Positions 27,461-35,934 are shown, counted from the stretch's first letter. The stretch: 64,000 bases of DNA from Terrabacter sp. MAHUQ-38 (GCF_014518425.1 NZ_JACVCU010000007.1:78057-142056), one strand, 5' to 3'. Translations and numbers: made by a program. The notes: generated by a model from the letters alone, not told the origin.

Positions 27461-27620
27461 CGCTCTCACATCGCGGCTGCCCACCGGCGTCATTGGTGTG
27501 GCTCTCTCATGGCATGCGCTCTCGTCGGGCACCGCGCGAGGAGAGGCTCGAAAGGGGTTTGTTCTGCTCGAAGTAGCAATGCCCTCCCCGCTTCACATCA
27601 CTGAGTGAACCAGGAGGTGC
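27461..27620 (+). ncRNA. Candidate bridge-RNA region of the IS110 element
   Basis: IS110 elements encode a structured bridge RNA in a non-coding end, upstream of the transposase in the IS110 group. Here 27540-27583 aligns without gaps with 34195-34238, upstream of the decayed IS110 copy, at 33 of 44 bases, including the shared GGAGAGGCTC and AGGGGT. Weaker similarity reaches back to about 27461. No protein is apparent in it. The RNA itself and its edges are inferred. Confidence 0.5.
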
Positions 27621-27626
27621 GCTGCG

Positions 27627-28727
27627 ATGGGCGTGATCATCGGGATGGACCCGCACAAGCGCTCGGCCACGATCGAGGTCATCGATCAGACCGGTCGAGT
27701 GCTCGACGTGCGACGGTTCGACACGGACAAGGCCGGCTACGCGGAGATGCTGGCCGCTGGCCGTGCCCACGGTCAGGTGGGTGAGCGGGTGTGGGCCGTC
27801 GAGGGCTGCAACGGCATCGGCCGGCACATCGCGCACCGGCTCGTGCACGACGGTGAGCGTGTGGTCGACGTGCCGCCGAAGTTGTCGGCGCAGGTGCGGA
27901 TCTTCGCCACCGGCATCGGTCGCAAGACCGACCCGGTCGACGCCCACTCGGTCGCCCTCGCCGCGCTGTACGCCCCGGCCGAGCCCGGCCTGCGGCCCGT
28001 GCTGGTAGAGGACGACCTGGTCGTGATGGGATTAATGGTTGACCGTCGCGACGAGCTAGGCCGGGCGCGCACGCAGACGGTCAACCGGCTGCATCGGCTT
28101 CTGCTGGAACTGATTCCGGGCGGCGCGAAGACATTCCTGTCCGCGCCGCAGGCCCGCGCGCTGGTCGCAACGGTCAAGCCGCGTGACCTCGTGGGCAAGA
28201 CCAGGCGCCGGTTCGTCGTCGAGCTCATCACCGAGCTTGAGGGCATCGACCGCAAGATCAAGACGGCCGACAAAGAGCTCGCCGCCCTCGTCCAGGAGCG
28301 CGGCTCGAGTCTGCTGGAGCTGACCGGGATCGGCCCGACCGGTGCGGCGCGGCTGCTGGCCGACGTCGGGGACATCCACCGGTTCCGCGACAAGGACCGC
28401 TTCGCCTCGTGGAACGGGACCGCGCCCCTGGACGCTTCTTCCGGCGCGCAGCAACGACACAGGCTGTCCCGGGCCGGCAACCGTCGGGTCAACCGGACGC
28501 TGCACATCATGGCCGTCGTGCAGCTGCGTAACCCGACACCTGGCCGGGAGTTCTACAACGCCCGCAAGGCCGGCGGCACGCCCTCGCTGATGGCGATGCG
28601 GTCGCTGAAGAGGCGCCTGTCGAACGTCGTGTACGCCCGCATGGTCGAGGACCAGAACCGTCGCGACCGCGCACGTCAGTCGGGTGAGGTGACGGGACCC
28701 GGGAGGGCACGGGGGCAACGACTCTGA
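27627..28727 (+). CDS. IS110-family transposase
   Basis: A 366-residue recombinase behind CAGGAGGTG. The N-terminal RuvC-like DEDD domain shows IIGMDPHKRSATIEV, WAVEGCNGIGR and TDPVDAHSVA. The C-terminal transposase_20 domain shows LTGIGPTGAARLLADVGD and, near residue 270, ASSGAQQRHRLSRAGNRRVN with the candidate serine nucleophile. Length is normal and no frameshift is seen, so it may be active. IS110 elements lack terminal inverted repeats, so the ends are not visible directly. Confidence 0.92.
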   Translation: MGVIIGMDPHKRSATIEVIDQTGRVLDVRRFDTDKAGYAEMLAAGRAHGQVGERVWAVEGCNGIGRHIAHRLVHDGERVVDVPPKLSAQVRIFATGIGRKTDPVDAHSVALAALYAPAEPGLRPVLVEDDLVVMGLMVDRRDELGRARTQTVNRLHRLLLELIPGGAKTFLSAPQARALVATVKPRDLVGKTRRRFVVELITELEGIDRKIKTADKELAALVQERGSSLLELTGIGPTGAARLLADVGDIHRFRDKDRFASWNGTAPLDASSGAQQRHRLSRAGNRRVNRTLHIMAVVQLRNPTPGREFYNARKAGGTPSLMAMRSLKRRLSNVVYARMVEDQNRRDRARQSGEVTGPGRARGQRL

Positions 28728-29025
28728 CTCCAGCGTGACCGGCTCACAACCCCACACCGGTTCTTCGGACAAGCCACTTCCCGGACCCGCCACCACCCAG
28801 CGTAGAACCCCAGCCCTCGCTAGGTCTTGACCTAAAGGGGTGCCACGAGCGGACGATCACCGCCGCACTTCGGAACAAATTGCGCTTTTGGACCATCGCG
28901 AACCATACCCGCAAGTAGCGCCAACCGGACTTTGTGGTTCCGCTGCGCAATCGCCACGAAGGGAGTATGCCGAAACGAGGGCCATCGCCAATTTGGCCCA
29001 ATAACCACCTTCAGGAGGTGGACTC

Positions 29026-29619
29026 ATGATCCGATCACGCGGCATGGCCCTCGCGGCGGCGCTTGCGGCCGGCTTGACCCTTCCGGCGCTCTCGCTGGCG
29101 GCCCCGGCTTCCGCGGCCCCCGCCGGGAACGGCCCATGGCACACCGTCTACGACGAACCGTTCACCGACACCATCCAGGACTTCTGTGACGTCCCCGGTC
29201 TGACGGTGACTTACACGTTCGGCGGAGTCAACCAGATCCGGACTACCCGCACCCTCGGCGTTGACGGTTTCCCTTATGAGACCTACTTCTACACCGCCAA
29301 GGAGTTGTATACCAACGTCGCCACCGGGGAGACAGTCACTGATGACGGCGGGTACATGAGCCAGGACATCCGCCTCATTGACAACGGGGACGGCACGTTC
29401 ACCCGTTACGTCTCCAACAAGGGCCAACACGTCCTGTACTCCGACGATGGCGTCGTGCTTGCCCGCGCAGCCGGCATATTTAGCTACAACGTGGTCTACA
29501 ACTACGCAGGCACCCCCTCCGACCCGTCCGACGACTTCAAGGTAGGACGCCCCTTCAACTTCAAGGACAAGGGCCTCAACATCGACTACTGCGCCGTCAT
29601 CGTCGGCGCGATCGGCTGA
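29026..29619 (+). CDS. Secreted protein of unknown function
   Basis: A 197-residue exported protein with AGGAGG upstream of ATG 29026. A signal peptide ends near SLAAPASAAP. The mature part is rich in Thr, Tyr and Asp with beta-strand-like alternation (YTFGGVNQIRTTRTLG, IRLIDNGDGTFTRYVSNKGQ) and two Cys (in DFCDVPG and IDYCAVIV) that could form a disulfide. Similar small beta-barrel secreted proteins occur in actinobacteria, but I cannot assign a function. It is a single-gene unit downstream of the IS110 element. Confidence 0.75.
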   Translation: MIRSRGMALAAALAAGLTLPALSLAAPASAAPAGNGPWHTVYDEPFTDTIQDFCDVPGLTVTYTFGGVNQIRTTRTLGVDGFPYETYFYTAKELYTNVATGETVTDDGGYMSQDIRLIDNGDGTFTRYVSNKGQHVLYSDDGVVLARAAGIFSYNVVYNYAGTPSDPSDDFKVGRPFNFKDKGLNIDYCAVIVGAIG

Positions 29620-29651
29620 CTAGGAGGTCGCTAGGCGTATCGGCCAGCCCC

Positions 29652-29668
29652 CATCGGATCATCCGATG
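29652..29668. repeat. 17-base palindrome
   Basis: CATCGGAT-C-ATCCGATG is a perfect 8-bp inverted repeat around one base, 33 bases after the secreted-protein stop. The one-base spacer makes it more like a protein-binding site than a terminator. Confidence 0.6.
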
Positions 29669-29786
29669 CGCGACGGGTACCCGCGAACCTGATCGAGTGC
29701 CCGCTCGGAACGGAGGGGCGATGGGGAGCGACGCGAATCCAACAGGTTGTTGGGCCCACCGGCACGACCTTGAACGCCCTGAATTC

Positions 29787-29844
29787 GGCATAAGGGTGAA
29801 AGTCTGGCGGGTCTGCAAGCGGCGGTAAGACGCGCCTCGTCGGC
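29787..29844 (+). repeat. Dispersed island repeat, copy C
   Basis: These 58 bases align without gaps with 33899-33956 at 49 of 58 positions, and the last 29 bases (29816-29844) are identical. The left part shares GGCAT and GGGTGAAA. It lies 77 bases before the small membrane-protein gene. Confidence 0.85.
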
Positions 29845-29921
29845 CAAGCCCGAACGAGCGGGATCGCGGCGTGATCGGATGCCGCAACAAAGTGCGATGG
29901 GATTGGGGGAATACTGCAGGG

Positions 29922-30227
29922 ATGGATTTGCCCGAGGAGTTCGAGTGTGGCCTAAATCGTGTTGGCGACGTCGAGCGGGCCGAACATCACGTCGGTTCCT
30001 ACATCGCGTTTGGGTTGGCCGCGATGTGTGCCATAGCCGCCGTGTTCGGTGCCGTTACAGGCCTCATCGACGGCGACTCCGATCCTGAGGGTGTGGTTGC
30101 CGCAGCTCTGGGAGCGATCGCCTTCGCTGCGGTTGGTGGATTCAGCAGGTTCATGACGTCACTGATCGGTCCCCGCGACAGCGAGAAGGTTCGACGATCG
30201 GGCGACGATGGGTCGGACTCGGAGTAG
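29922..30227 (+). CDS. Small membrane protein of unknown function
   Basis: A 101-residue protein from ATG 29922; an in-frame upstream start at 29871 would add 17 residues. Two hydrophobic spans (YIAFGLAAMCAIAAVFGAVT and VVAAALGAIAFAAVGGFSRF) are joined by an acidic loop and followed by a charged tail rich in Asp and Ser. No family recognised. Confidence 0.55.
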   Translation: MDLPEEFECGLNRVGDVERAEHHVGSYIAFGLAAMCAIAAVFGAVTGLIDGDSDPEGVVAAALGAIAFAAVGGFSRFMTSLIGPRDSEKVRRSGDDGSDSE

Positions 30228-30251
30228 CGCTCTGCGGCAGATCCGGACGTT

Positions 30252-30767
30252 CTAGCGCCAACGTCGTGTCCATAGTGCCCCCACGGACTGCGCCTGGCGG
30301 GCCTGGTCGAGGTGGGTGACGTCTAGCTCCTCGTCGACCTCCAAAGCCGCGAGTTGCTGGGCGTGGAGCATGTCGAACTCCGCATCGGTGAGGTGCACGT
30401 CTCGGGTTCGGGCGCGTAGCCACGCCGCTTCCAGCGAAATCGCGAGCCGGACCACGAACACGTCCGGCAAGAGCCGCCGGTACTCCGCGAGTGTGAACGT
30501 GTCGACCACGTCCGTGATCGTGACGTTGAATCCTGCGCCCGCGAAGTTCCGGGCGAGCGCGGCGGCGTTCCGGACCCCCAGCACGTGTTGTGCCTTCCCC
30601 TCGGTGCCGTCCCACGGAGCGGCACCGCCGTTCTTGACCAGCTGACGGATGTCGTCAACGTCCAGGTAGGCGGTGCGGGGCGTCGTCTCAGCGAGAAACC
30701 GGGCCGTGACCGTCTTGCCTGCGGCCGGTCCGCCGGTGAGCAGCAGCGGGGGAAGGAGGGGAGCCAT
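30252..30767 (-). CDS. P-loop nucleotide kinase-like protein
   Basis: A 171-residue cytoplasmic protein starting at ATG 30767 after GGAAGGAGGGG. The Walker A motif is TGGPAAGKTVTARF at residues 9-22, followed by YLDVDDIRQLVKNG and a lid-like basic segment WLRARTRDVHLTD. It resembles small AAA_33/zeta-toxin-like or chloramphenicol-phosphotransferase-like kinases that phosphorylate small molecules. The substrate is unknown. No antitoxin-like gene adjoins it. Confidence 0.75.
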   Translation of the reverse strand: MAPLLPPLLLTGGPAAGKTVTARFLAETTPRTAYLDVDDIRQLVKNGGAAPWDGTEGKAQHVLGVRNAAALARNFAGAGFNVTITDVVDTFTLAEYRRLLPDVFVVRLAISLEAAWLRARTRDVHLTDAEFDMLHAQQLAALEVDEELDVTHLDQARQAQSVGALWTRRWR

Positions 30768-30867
30768 GGCTTTGAATGTACGAGCGCCGCAACGCATTTG
30801 GGGCCACCGGCGCCGCAGCGCAACCGTCGCGGCCGCACGCGGACAGGGTCCAGGGGTCTGTGCTGGG

Positions 30868-31359
30868 TCAGAGGCGGTCGAGGGCTCGTAGATCGTGCAG
30901 GTCCACCGGCCTGGGCTCAAAGCCGGTCCGCAGCTCACGCAGTCGGGCCGCGCAGGCCACGACGACATCCCTGCCGCCGATCACACCCATCGTCCGGTCC
31001 CGGGCCGGGTGGATGAAGGCCTGCCCACCCAAACCGCGCTGGACGCCGTCACCGTTGTCCTGGATCTCCATGGGATGCACGTCGACGCGGCCGTGCTCGC
31101 AGGCCAGCTCCACCCGGACCGGACGCCAGTCCTCGGTGACGTGATATCCGCGACCTTGCAGCCACTCCAACAAGGGCGGGACGAAGGTCGAGTCGAGGAA
31201 GATGTCCAGGTCTCGGTGCTCTCGTGTTTCCCGAGCGATAAGGGCGTCGACGGCCCACCCTCCGTTCACCTGGTAGATCGCGCCGGCCGCGACCACCCAG
31301 TCGACGACCTCGGCCACCTCCGCCGCCCTCATCCACGTCGCAACCGTCATGACCGTCAT
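30868..31359 (-). CDS. Nucleotidyltransferase of the aminoglycoside/lincosamide type
   Basis: A 163-residue protein. YQVNGGWAVDALIARETREH and RDLDIFLD form the nucleotidyltransferase core (G-G plus D-x-D), with RVELACEHGRVDVHPME as the third acidic strand. The pattern resembles small ANT(2'')/LnuA-like enzymes that transfer AMP to antibiotics, but many chromosomal homologues have no proven drug substrate. It lies in the cargo part of the island, 100 bases upstream of the P-loop kinase on the same strand. Confidence 0.75.
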   Translation of the reverse strand: MTVMTVATWMRAAEVAEVVDWVVAAGAIYQVNGGWAVDALIARETREHRDLDIFLDSTFVPPLLEWLQGRGYHVTEDWRPVRVELACEHGRVDVHPMEIQDNGDGVQRGLGGQAFIHPARDRTMGVIGGRDVVVACAARLRELRTGFEPRPVDLHDLRALDRL

Positions 31360-31457
31360 CGTGCCGCTGGAGGCGTCCCGCGGCCACCGAGTAACCCGGC
31401 CTCACGGCATGGTCGGACGAGCGTCCTACTCGCGTCATGAGAGGTCGATGCTCTCTC

Positions 31458-31937
31458 TCAGATGTCACCTGCGGAAGGGAAGTCGATGGCCTCCCGACCG
31501 GGCCGTCTGCCCCTCAGTCGGGCCTTTATGTATCCGAGTGGGTGGTGCATCGTGACCCCGAGGGACCGCCGATTGGGACCATCGGGATCGAGCTCAAGAC
31601 TTGACGTGAGAACGACGCCATCGACGATGGCTCGGGTGATGCGTGAGGGACCAGTGCTCAGTGCGACCGCATTCCTAACGACGTCTTCGAGTGCCTCCAC
31701 CTTCTCGTCATCGTCGTAGCCGAAGTCAGGGTGGACTTGCTGCCCGGCGAAGGACAGGAAGTACACCTCGCCGCCCGGTGTGACCTCGATGCTCGCCACG
31801 CGCTCGGGCCAGGCGTTGGCATGCAGTTCGAACACAAGGGGTTGTCCAGGCGCCCCTGCTGTCACGATCGTCCACGAGCAGTGCGGATACTGAGCCATCA
31901 GTCCGGGGAGGAGGGCTGTGAGCTCCGGAGTGTCCAC
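31458..31937 (-). CDS. Hypothetical protein
   Basis: A 159-residue soluble protein from ATG 31937. It has a regular alpha/beta pattern (CSWTIVTAGAPGQPLVFELH, ASIEVTPGGEVYFLSF) and a charged C-terminus, with no signal peptide and no membrane span. Coding composition is convincing but the family is not recognised. It lies on the same strand as the nucleotidyltransferase with a 98-base gap. Confidence 0.6.
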   Translation of the reverse strand: MDTPELTALLPGLMAQYPHCSWTIVTAGAPGQPLVFELHANAWPERVASIEVTPGGEVYFLSFAGQQVHPDFGYDDDEKVEALEDVVRNAVALSTGPSRITRAIVDGVVLTSSLELDPDGPNRRSLGVTMHHPLGYIKARLRGRRPGREAIDFPSAGDI

Positions 31938-32128
31938 GCATGCAATTCAATCACTAGCGCTGAGCGCGATCGAGAAGGAATCCCTTCCTCCCAGTCGGGG
32001 CATGATCGGGCGGCTGGCCTGTGCTGGATCACTGCCGTTGCGCGTGCCGAGTACAGGCTTGACGCCATGATGTCGAAGGCGCGGTTCCGGGCCCGTGCCA
32101 CGTCGCCGGCCATTGATACCCGTCTACT

Positions 32129-32524
32129 GTGTCCCTCGTGCAAGACCCTGAAGGCCACCGAGCGGCACTGCAAGCACTCTGGTGCCCAGCTGGCATCCCG
32201 GCGGTTATGGCCGTCTCTGTGTGGACCTCATTCGCCATGGGGGAGGGCTGGCCCTTCGCTATCGCTATCGCGTTGGTGGCGCTCTTGGATCGCGCCTCGA
32301 CCCGGTTCGTTCGGGCGTACGTTGACGAACACGGATCGACGACGTGGGGGCCGTACGAGGCTGTCAAGCCGTCGTACATGCGCTATTGGGCGCGGCGGGC
32401 CGATGTCGATTGGCGTTTTCCGTCGGCCTTGCTTTGGGCGGGCATCGCCCTTCTTGCCTGCTTCTTCATCTTCTTGGCCGGTAACGCGGCTTGGGACTTT
32501 GCCGCCATGGTGACGTCTGGCTAG
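32129..32524 (+). CDS. Small membrane protein of unknown function
   Basis: A 131-residue protein beginning at GTG 32129 with three hydrophobic stretches (IPAVMAVSVWTSFAMG, PFAIAIALVALLD, LLWAGIALLACFFIFLAG). The central region is polar with several Tyr and Trp. No recognisable motif. It precedes the phosphoribosyltransferase gene by 66 bases. Confidence 0.5.
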   Translation: MSLVQDPEGHRAALQALWCPAGIPAVMAVSVWTSFAMGEGWPFAIAIALVALLDRASTRFVRAYVDEHGSTTWGPYEAVKPSYMRYWARRADVDWRFPSALLWAGIALLACFFIFLAGNAAWDFAAMVTSG

Positions 32525-32590
32525 CCCACAACGCGGCATGTCCGTGCGTCGGGCTCGTGGGTGACGGCACTCGGTTGACACACTGCTTCG

Positions 32591-33154
32591 GTGGATGACT
32601 TGCAGGCACGCCTGATCGCTCAGTTCCGTTGGCGGTCGGATCCTCCGGTGTGGCCAGAGAGCGCCTCGTCCTACGCAGACGACAGCTCCTGGTGGCGCGA
32701 CCCAGCGATTCTGAGCGGCCTAGGACCGGCACTCGCGACCGTTGTTCCAGGACCGGCCCCGACGGTCGTGTTGGGCACCGAGTCGCGAGGCAGTCTCCTC
32801 GGGCCGCTGGTTGCTATCCATTTGGGGGTGGGTTTCGCCGAGGTGCGCAAGGGGGCCGAACGGGCCTCGGATGATGATCGTTGGTGGACTCATCGAACGG
32901 CGCCTGACTATCGGGACCGCCACGTTGACCTCGCTGTGCGGCGTTCGGTGCTGCGGTCGGGCGACCACGTGTTGTTCGTCGACGACTGGGCTGCCACCGG
33001 CAGCCAGGCTCTCGCGTGCCGGAGCCTTGTCGGCATGGCTGGCGCGACATGGGCTGGGGCTGCCGTGATCGTCGACGGTCTGGAGAACTCGTCCCATCGT
33101 CGGACTCTGGGACTGCGCGGCGTCATCAACCTCAGAGACTTGCGACACCGCTGA
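32591..33154 (+). CDS. Phosphoribosyltransferase-fold protein
   Basis: A 187-residue cytoplasmic protein from GTG 32591. The PRPP-binding loop is HVLFVDDWAATGSQA near residue 135, and the flexible early loop is VVLGTESRGSLLGPLVA. Adenine/orotate-type PRTases share this layout. The base or nucleotide substrate is not identifiable. It converges on the VOC-type gene. Confidence 0.8.
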   Translation: MDDLQARLIAQFRWRSDPPVWPESASSYADDSSWWRDPAILSGLGPALATVVPGPAPTVVLGTESRGSLLGPLVAIHLGVGFAEVRKGAERASDDDRWWTHRTAPDYRDRHVDLAVRRSVLRSGDHVLFVDDWAATGSQALACRSLVGMAGATWAGAAVIVDGLENSSHRRTLGLRGVINLRDLRHR

Positions 33155-33183
33155 ACGCGCTGGTCGCGGCAGATCCGCTCGAA

Positions 33184-33702
33184 TCAGCCGACGCGGGGCG
33201 AGTGGAAGATGAGCCTGTTCCCGAACGGATCAGGAAGGACGAGGTCATCACCCCAAGCCTGCCGGTCGATGCCCGGCCGCAGGGGATAGACCGCACTCGC
33301 TCCCAGCTCGTGCTGCAAGGCGGCAACGTCCGCTACCTCGATGCGCACCGCAGCGCCGGGGGTGGCATCGCCGTGGTGCTCGCTGAGGTGCAGAACGCAA
33401 CGGCCGCGGGAGACCTGCCGATAGAGGGGCATCCCGTCGGCGAAGCGGTGCTCCCAGTCGACCGCGAAGCCGAGGTACTCGACATAGAACCGCTCGGCTT
33501 CCTCGCCCGGGAAGGTTCGCAGAATCGGAATCGTGGTTGGGCTGGCCGAGTCCGCAGCGGCAGCGCAGGTGTTCCAGTCGCGGTAGCCGAGTTGAGCAGC
33601 AACGAACTCAAGGGCCTGGCTGTGCCCGATAGCGGTGCCCTGGGCAGCCAGACCTGTCCGCAGCCGTGATGCCATCGTCTTCGGATCGGGGTGGGAAATC
33701 AT
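33184..33702 (-). CDS. Glyoxalase/bleomycin-resistance (VOC) superfamily protein
   Basis: A 172-residue protein. AAGGAG lies 7 bases before ATG 33702. The N-terminal 55 residues are a helical segment (TMASRLRTGLAAQG, LEFVAAQLGYRDWNT) seen in glyoxalase-related proteins. The VOC fold follows: FYVEYLGFAVDWEHRFADG, CVLHLSEHHGDATPG and DPFGNRLIFHSP. Such proteins often sequester glycopeptide antibiotics or act as small metalloenzymes; the ligand is unknown. Confidence 0.82.
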   Translation of the reverse strand: MISHPDPKTMASRLRTGLAAQGTAIGHSQALEFVAAQLGYRDWNTCAAAADSASPTTIPILRTFPGEEAERFYVEYLGFAVDWEHRFADGMPLYRQVSRGRCVLHLSEHHGDATPGAAVRIEVADVAALQHELGASAVYPLRPGIDRQAWGDDLVLPDPFGNRLIFHSPRVG

Positions 33703-34286
33703 GACGAGTCTCCTTGACCGGCATGGGTCCGAGCGGGGCTCTCCGTTGCCCGGGGACCGCCGGCGGATTCCGTCGCTTCGATCACCAGAAGAACTGCGTC
33801 GGGACTTCACCGTCTCGGACTGGCCGAGGGAGAGGGCAGGCGCCCGTCAGCACGAGATCGACAGTACAACGAGCAAACGAGATTGGCGACCGATCATCGG
33901 CATGTGGGTGAAACCCGGGCGCGCCGACAAGCGGCGGTAAGACGCGCCTCGTCGGCTTAAGCTCGCGGCATTTACCGGACATCAGCATGCTGAACGCAGG
34001 GACGTGTCAAGTCGCATCGACTCAGTCCGGCGTCGATGCGGGCCTTCCGTCACCCGCTCATCGGCTGCTTGTTTCAACCCAGGATCGGCGCCCGGCAATG
34101 CTCGGTTCAGGCGTCCGGGCTGTCGCCCTCTCATCGGCTGCTCACTCGCGGGTGTGGCTCCCTGGCCTCGCAGTCCTGGGCGTCGCCAGGGCGGGGAGAG
34201 GCTCAAGAGGGGTGTGCCAAGCTCTAAGCAGCGTTGCCTTCGCAGCTCGATGACCAGTCCGGTTCGAGCCAGCTAGCGAGAACACC
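33703..34286. other. Gene-free stretch with repeat copy D and the decayed IS110 leader
   Basis: No coding gene is supported. It contains the dispersed repeat at 33899-33956, a 13-base direct repeat CTCATCGGCTGCT at 34057-34069 and 34130-34142, and IS110-like non-coding sequence at 34195-34238. Confidence 0.6.
33899..33956 (+). repeat. Dispersed island repeat, copy D
   Basis: This copy matches 29787-29844 at 49 of 58 bases, with the last 29 identical. Its core is bracketed by GCCGAC (33923-33928) and GTCGGC (33951-33956), a 6-bp stem. Confidence 0.85.
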
Positions 34287-34677
34287 GTGAGACAGCAGAC
34301 ATCGACTCGCGTTGTGATCGGGATGGACCCGAACAAGCGCTCGGTGACCGTCGAGGTGATGCGGCCCCGATGAGTCGGTCGCTACCGGTGGTCGATACGA
34401 GCCTGACCGGGCGGGCTATGGGGCCATGCTCGAGGTGGCGCGGACGTGGCCCGAGCGGGTGTGGGCGGTCGAGGGTGGCAACGGCATCGGTCGTCACGTC
34501 GCCTTGCGCCTGCTCGTTGATGGGGAGCAGATCGTCGACGTCCCACCTCGGCTGTCCGCCGGGTTCGGATGTTCGCGACCCGGCAGGGCCTAAGTCGGAT
34601 GCGACGGATGCGCACTCGATCGCGCTGGTCGGGACCAGGATGGCCGGGTTGCTCCGGTGGTCAACGACGACCAGCTA
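34287..34677 (+). pseudogene. Decayed IS110-family transposase
   Basis: GTG 34287 starts RQQTSTRVVIGMDPNKRSVT, clearly related to the intact IS110 product. The frame stops at TGA after MRPR; later pieces in other frames (WPERVWAVEGGNGIGRHVA, KSDATDAHSIALVGTRMAG) match the transposase in order. About 130 codons remain with frameshifts and the rest is deleted. It is inactive but useful for comparison with the intact copy at 27627. Confidence 0.88.
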
Positions 34678-34725
34678 GCGACGACCTTAAGGAGGAGCCA
34701 GTCAGATTGCTACAGGATCTGCGAC

Positions 34726-34815
34726 ATGTCCACACCCGATGGTTATGCGAACCGCGAGAGCAGTTGCCCTTACTGTGGCGACATGGAGCACCTGCTCAGC
34801 GTGCACGCGGGCTGA
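34726..34815 (+). CDS. Possible 29-residue peptide with a CPYC motif
   Basis: ATG 34726 opens 29 codons with SSCPYCGDMEHLLSVHAG at the end; AGGA lies 9 bases upstream. The CPYC-x-D/H pattern resembles half of a zinc ribbon. It lies between the IS110 remnant and the esterase gene and may be a truncated gene. Confidence 0.25.
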   Translation: MSTPDGYANRESSCPYCGDMEHLLSVHAG

Positions 34816-34821
34816 GCGGGC

Positions 34822-35784
34822 TCATGCGCGAGTGCGCTCCGTCACCGTGGCGACGGTGACGGCGATGAGATCGATGGCGGCACCGACCGGCTCGAGGTTG
34901 GCGGGCCGGCCCAAGAAACCGTGCAGCATCGTCTTGACCAGCACCTGCCGGACGTTCACTCCCGCGAGGGCCAGCGCCCCGGCAAACGCCTCGCTGGAGG
35001 GTCGCAGGTCGTCGTATTCGGCGTTCAGCGCGAGGACCGGGCACAAGCCTTCGAGTGTTGCCAGCGCCGGGAACGCGTACCCGTCGGCTGTGCTGATTGG
35101 CCCGCCGAGGTAATTCCTGGCGAGGAACTGCCATTCGTCAGGCGGAAAGCGCAACGGCGGCGGCATGTCCTGCATGAGCGCCGCGAGTGACGCAGATGCT
35201 GGCGGAATCACGGCGTGTGCGACGGCGTAGGCAAGGACGAGATGGGCGGGTGCCCAGTCGTCCTCGTCGCGCAGCCTCAGTGTCGCGCCTGCAGCGAGGT
35301 TCCCGCCCGCGCTGGCTCCTCCGATCGAGATTCGGGTGCCGTCCACGTCGAGGGACGATGCGTTTTCGCGGACCCAGCGCGCAGCGGCCACCACGTCGTC
35401 AAGGGGCACGGGGTAGGTACTCCCACTGGTGCACAGCCTGTAGTCGACGCTGACAACGACGATCCCGGCCCTGGCGACCAGCTCCCGAGCCACCCAGTCG
35501 GCCTCGGGGGTGTCAAGGTCGCCGGCCGAGAATGCCCCGCCGTGCATCCACACTAGACATGGCGCATGGCCGACTGGATCGGCTGGGTAGATCCGTACCG
35601 GCACGGGCCCGTGAGGCCCTGGGACTTGTTCCGTGCGCGTCGCGACTGCGGGGGCCTCGTATTCGGGATGGTCCGTGTATGCCCGACGTCGGGCGGCTAG
35701 GTCGGGATTCTCGGAGAACTCACGGAACGACGAAATGCCCTCCAGGAGGGGGAGCCTGCTTGCCAGGGTGGGGTGGATGGGCAT
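34822..35784 (-). CDS. Alpha/beta-hydrolase, hormone-sensitive-lipase-like esterase
   Basis: A 320-residue cytoplasmic hydrolase from ATG 35784. The oxyanion motif is MHGGAFSAG, the nucleophile elbow is GGASAGGNLA, and the Asp and His of the triad are in NAEYDDLRP and LHGFLGRP. This is family IV esterase architecture. It is the last gene of the minus-strand GH2 cluster, 150 bases after the aminotransferase, and may remove acyl groups from the sugar substrate; that role is inferred from position. Confidence 0.85.
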   Translation of the reverse strand: MPIHPTLASRLPLLEGISSFREFSENPDLAARRRAYTDHPEYEAPAVATRTEQVPGPHGPVPVRIYPADPVGHAPCLVWMHGGAFSAGDLDTPEADWVARELVARAGIVVVSVDYRLCTSGSTYPVPLDDVVAAARWVRENASSLDVDGTRISIGGASAGGNLAAGATLRLRDEDDWAPAHLVLAYAVAHAVIPPASASLAALMQDMPPPLRFPPDEWQFLARNYLGGPISTADGYAFPALATLEGLCPVLALNAEYDDLRPSSEAFAGALALAGVNVRQVLVKTMLHGFLGRPANLEPVGAAIDLIAVTVATVTERTRA

Positions 35785-35934
35785 GGTCGGTCCTCTCGTT
35801 GCACCGGTGTCGCGGCATCTACGGCGGTGCCCCGCCGGCGGGTCGAGCGGCGGCTTGTCCGGTCGGGGCCTTCCGTCGCTGTCTTGGTTGGCGACGCCTG
35901 AAGGGTCGAAGCAGGGCGACGTGGGCAGCATCTG

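Larger units (their letters stand above)
27300..28860 (+). mobile_element. IS110-family insertion sequence, ends approximate
   Basis: The transposase with about 150-300 bases of non-coding DNA on each side is one IS110-type element. The ends cannot be defined from a single copy; the limits given are the neighbouring features rather than observed junctions. Confidence 0.45.

Noticed and set aside
18197..33956. Island repeats as integron attC sites
   Set aside because: No GTTRRRY-type core sites and no integron integrase are present; the integrase at 16719 is the phage/ICE type.
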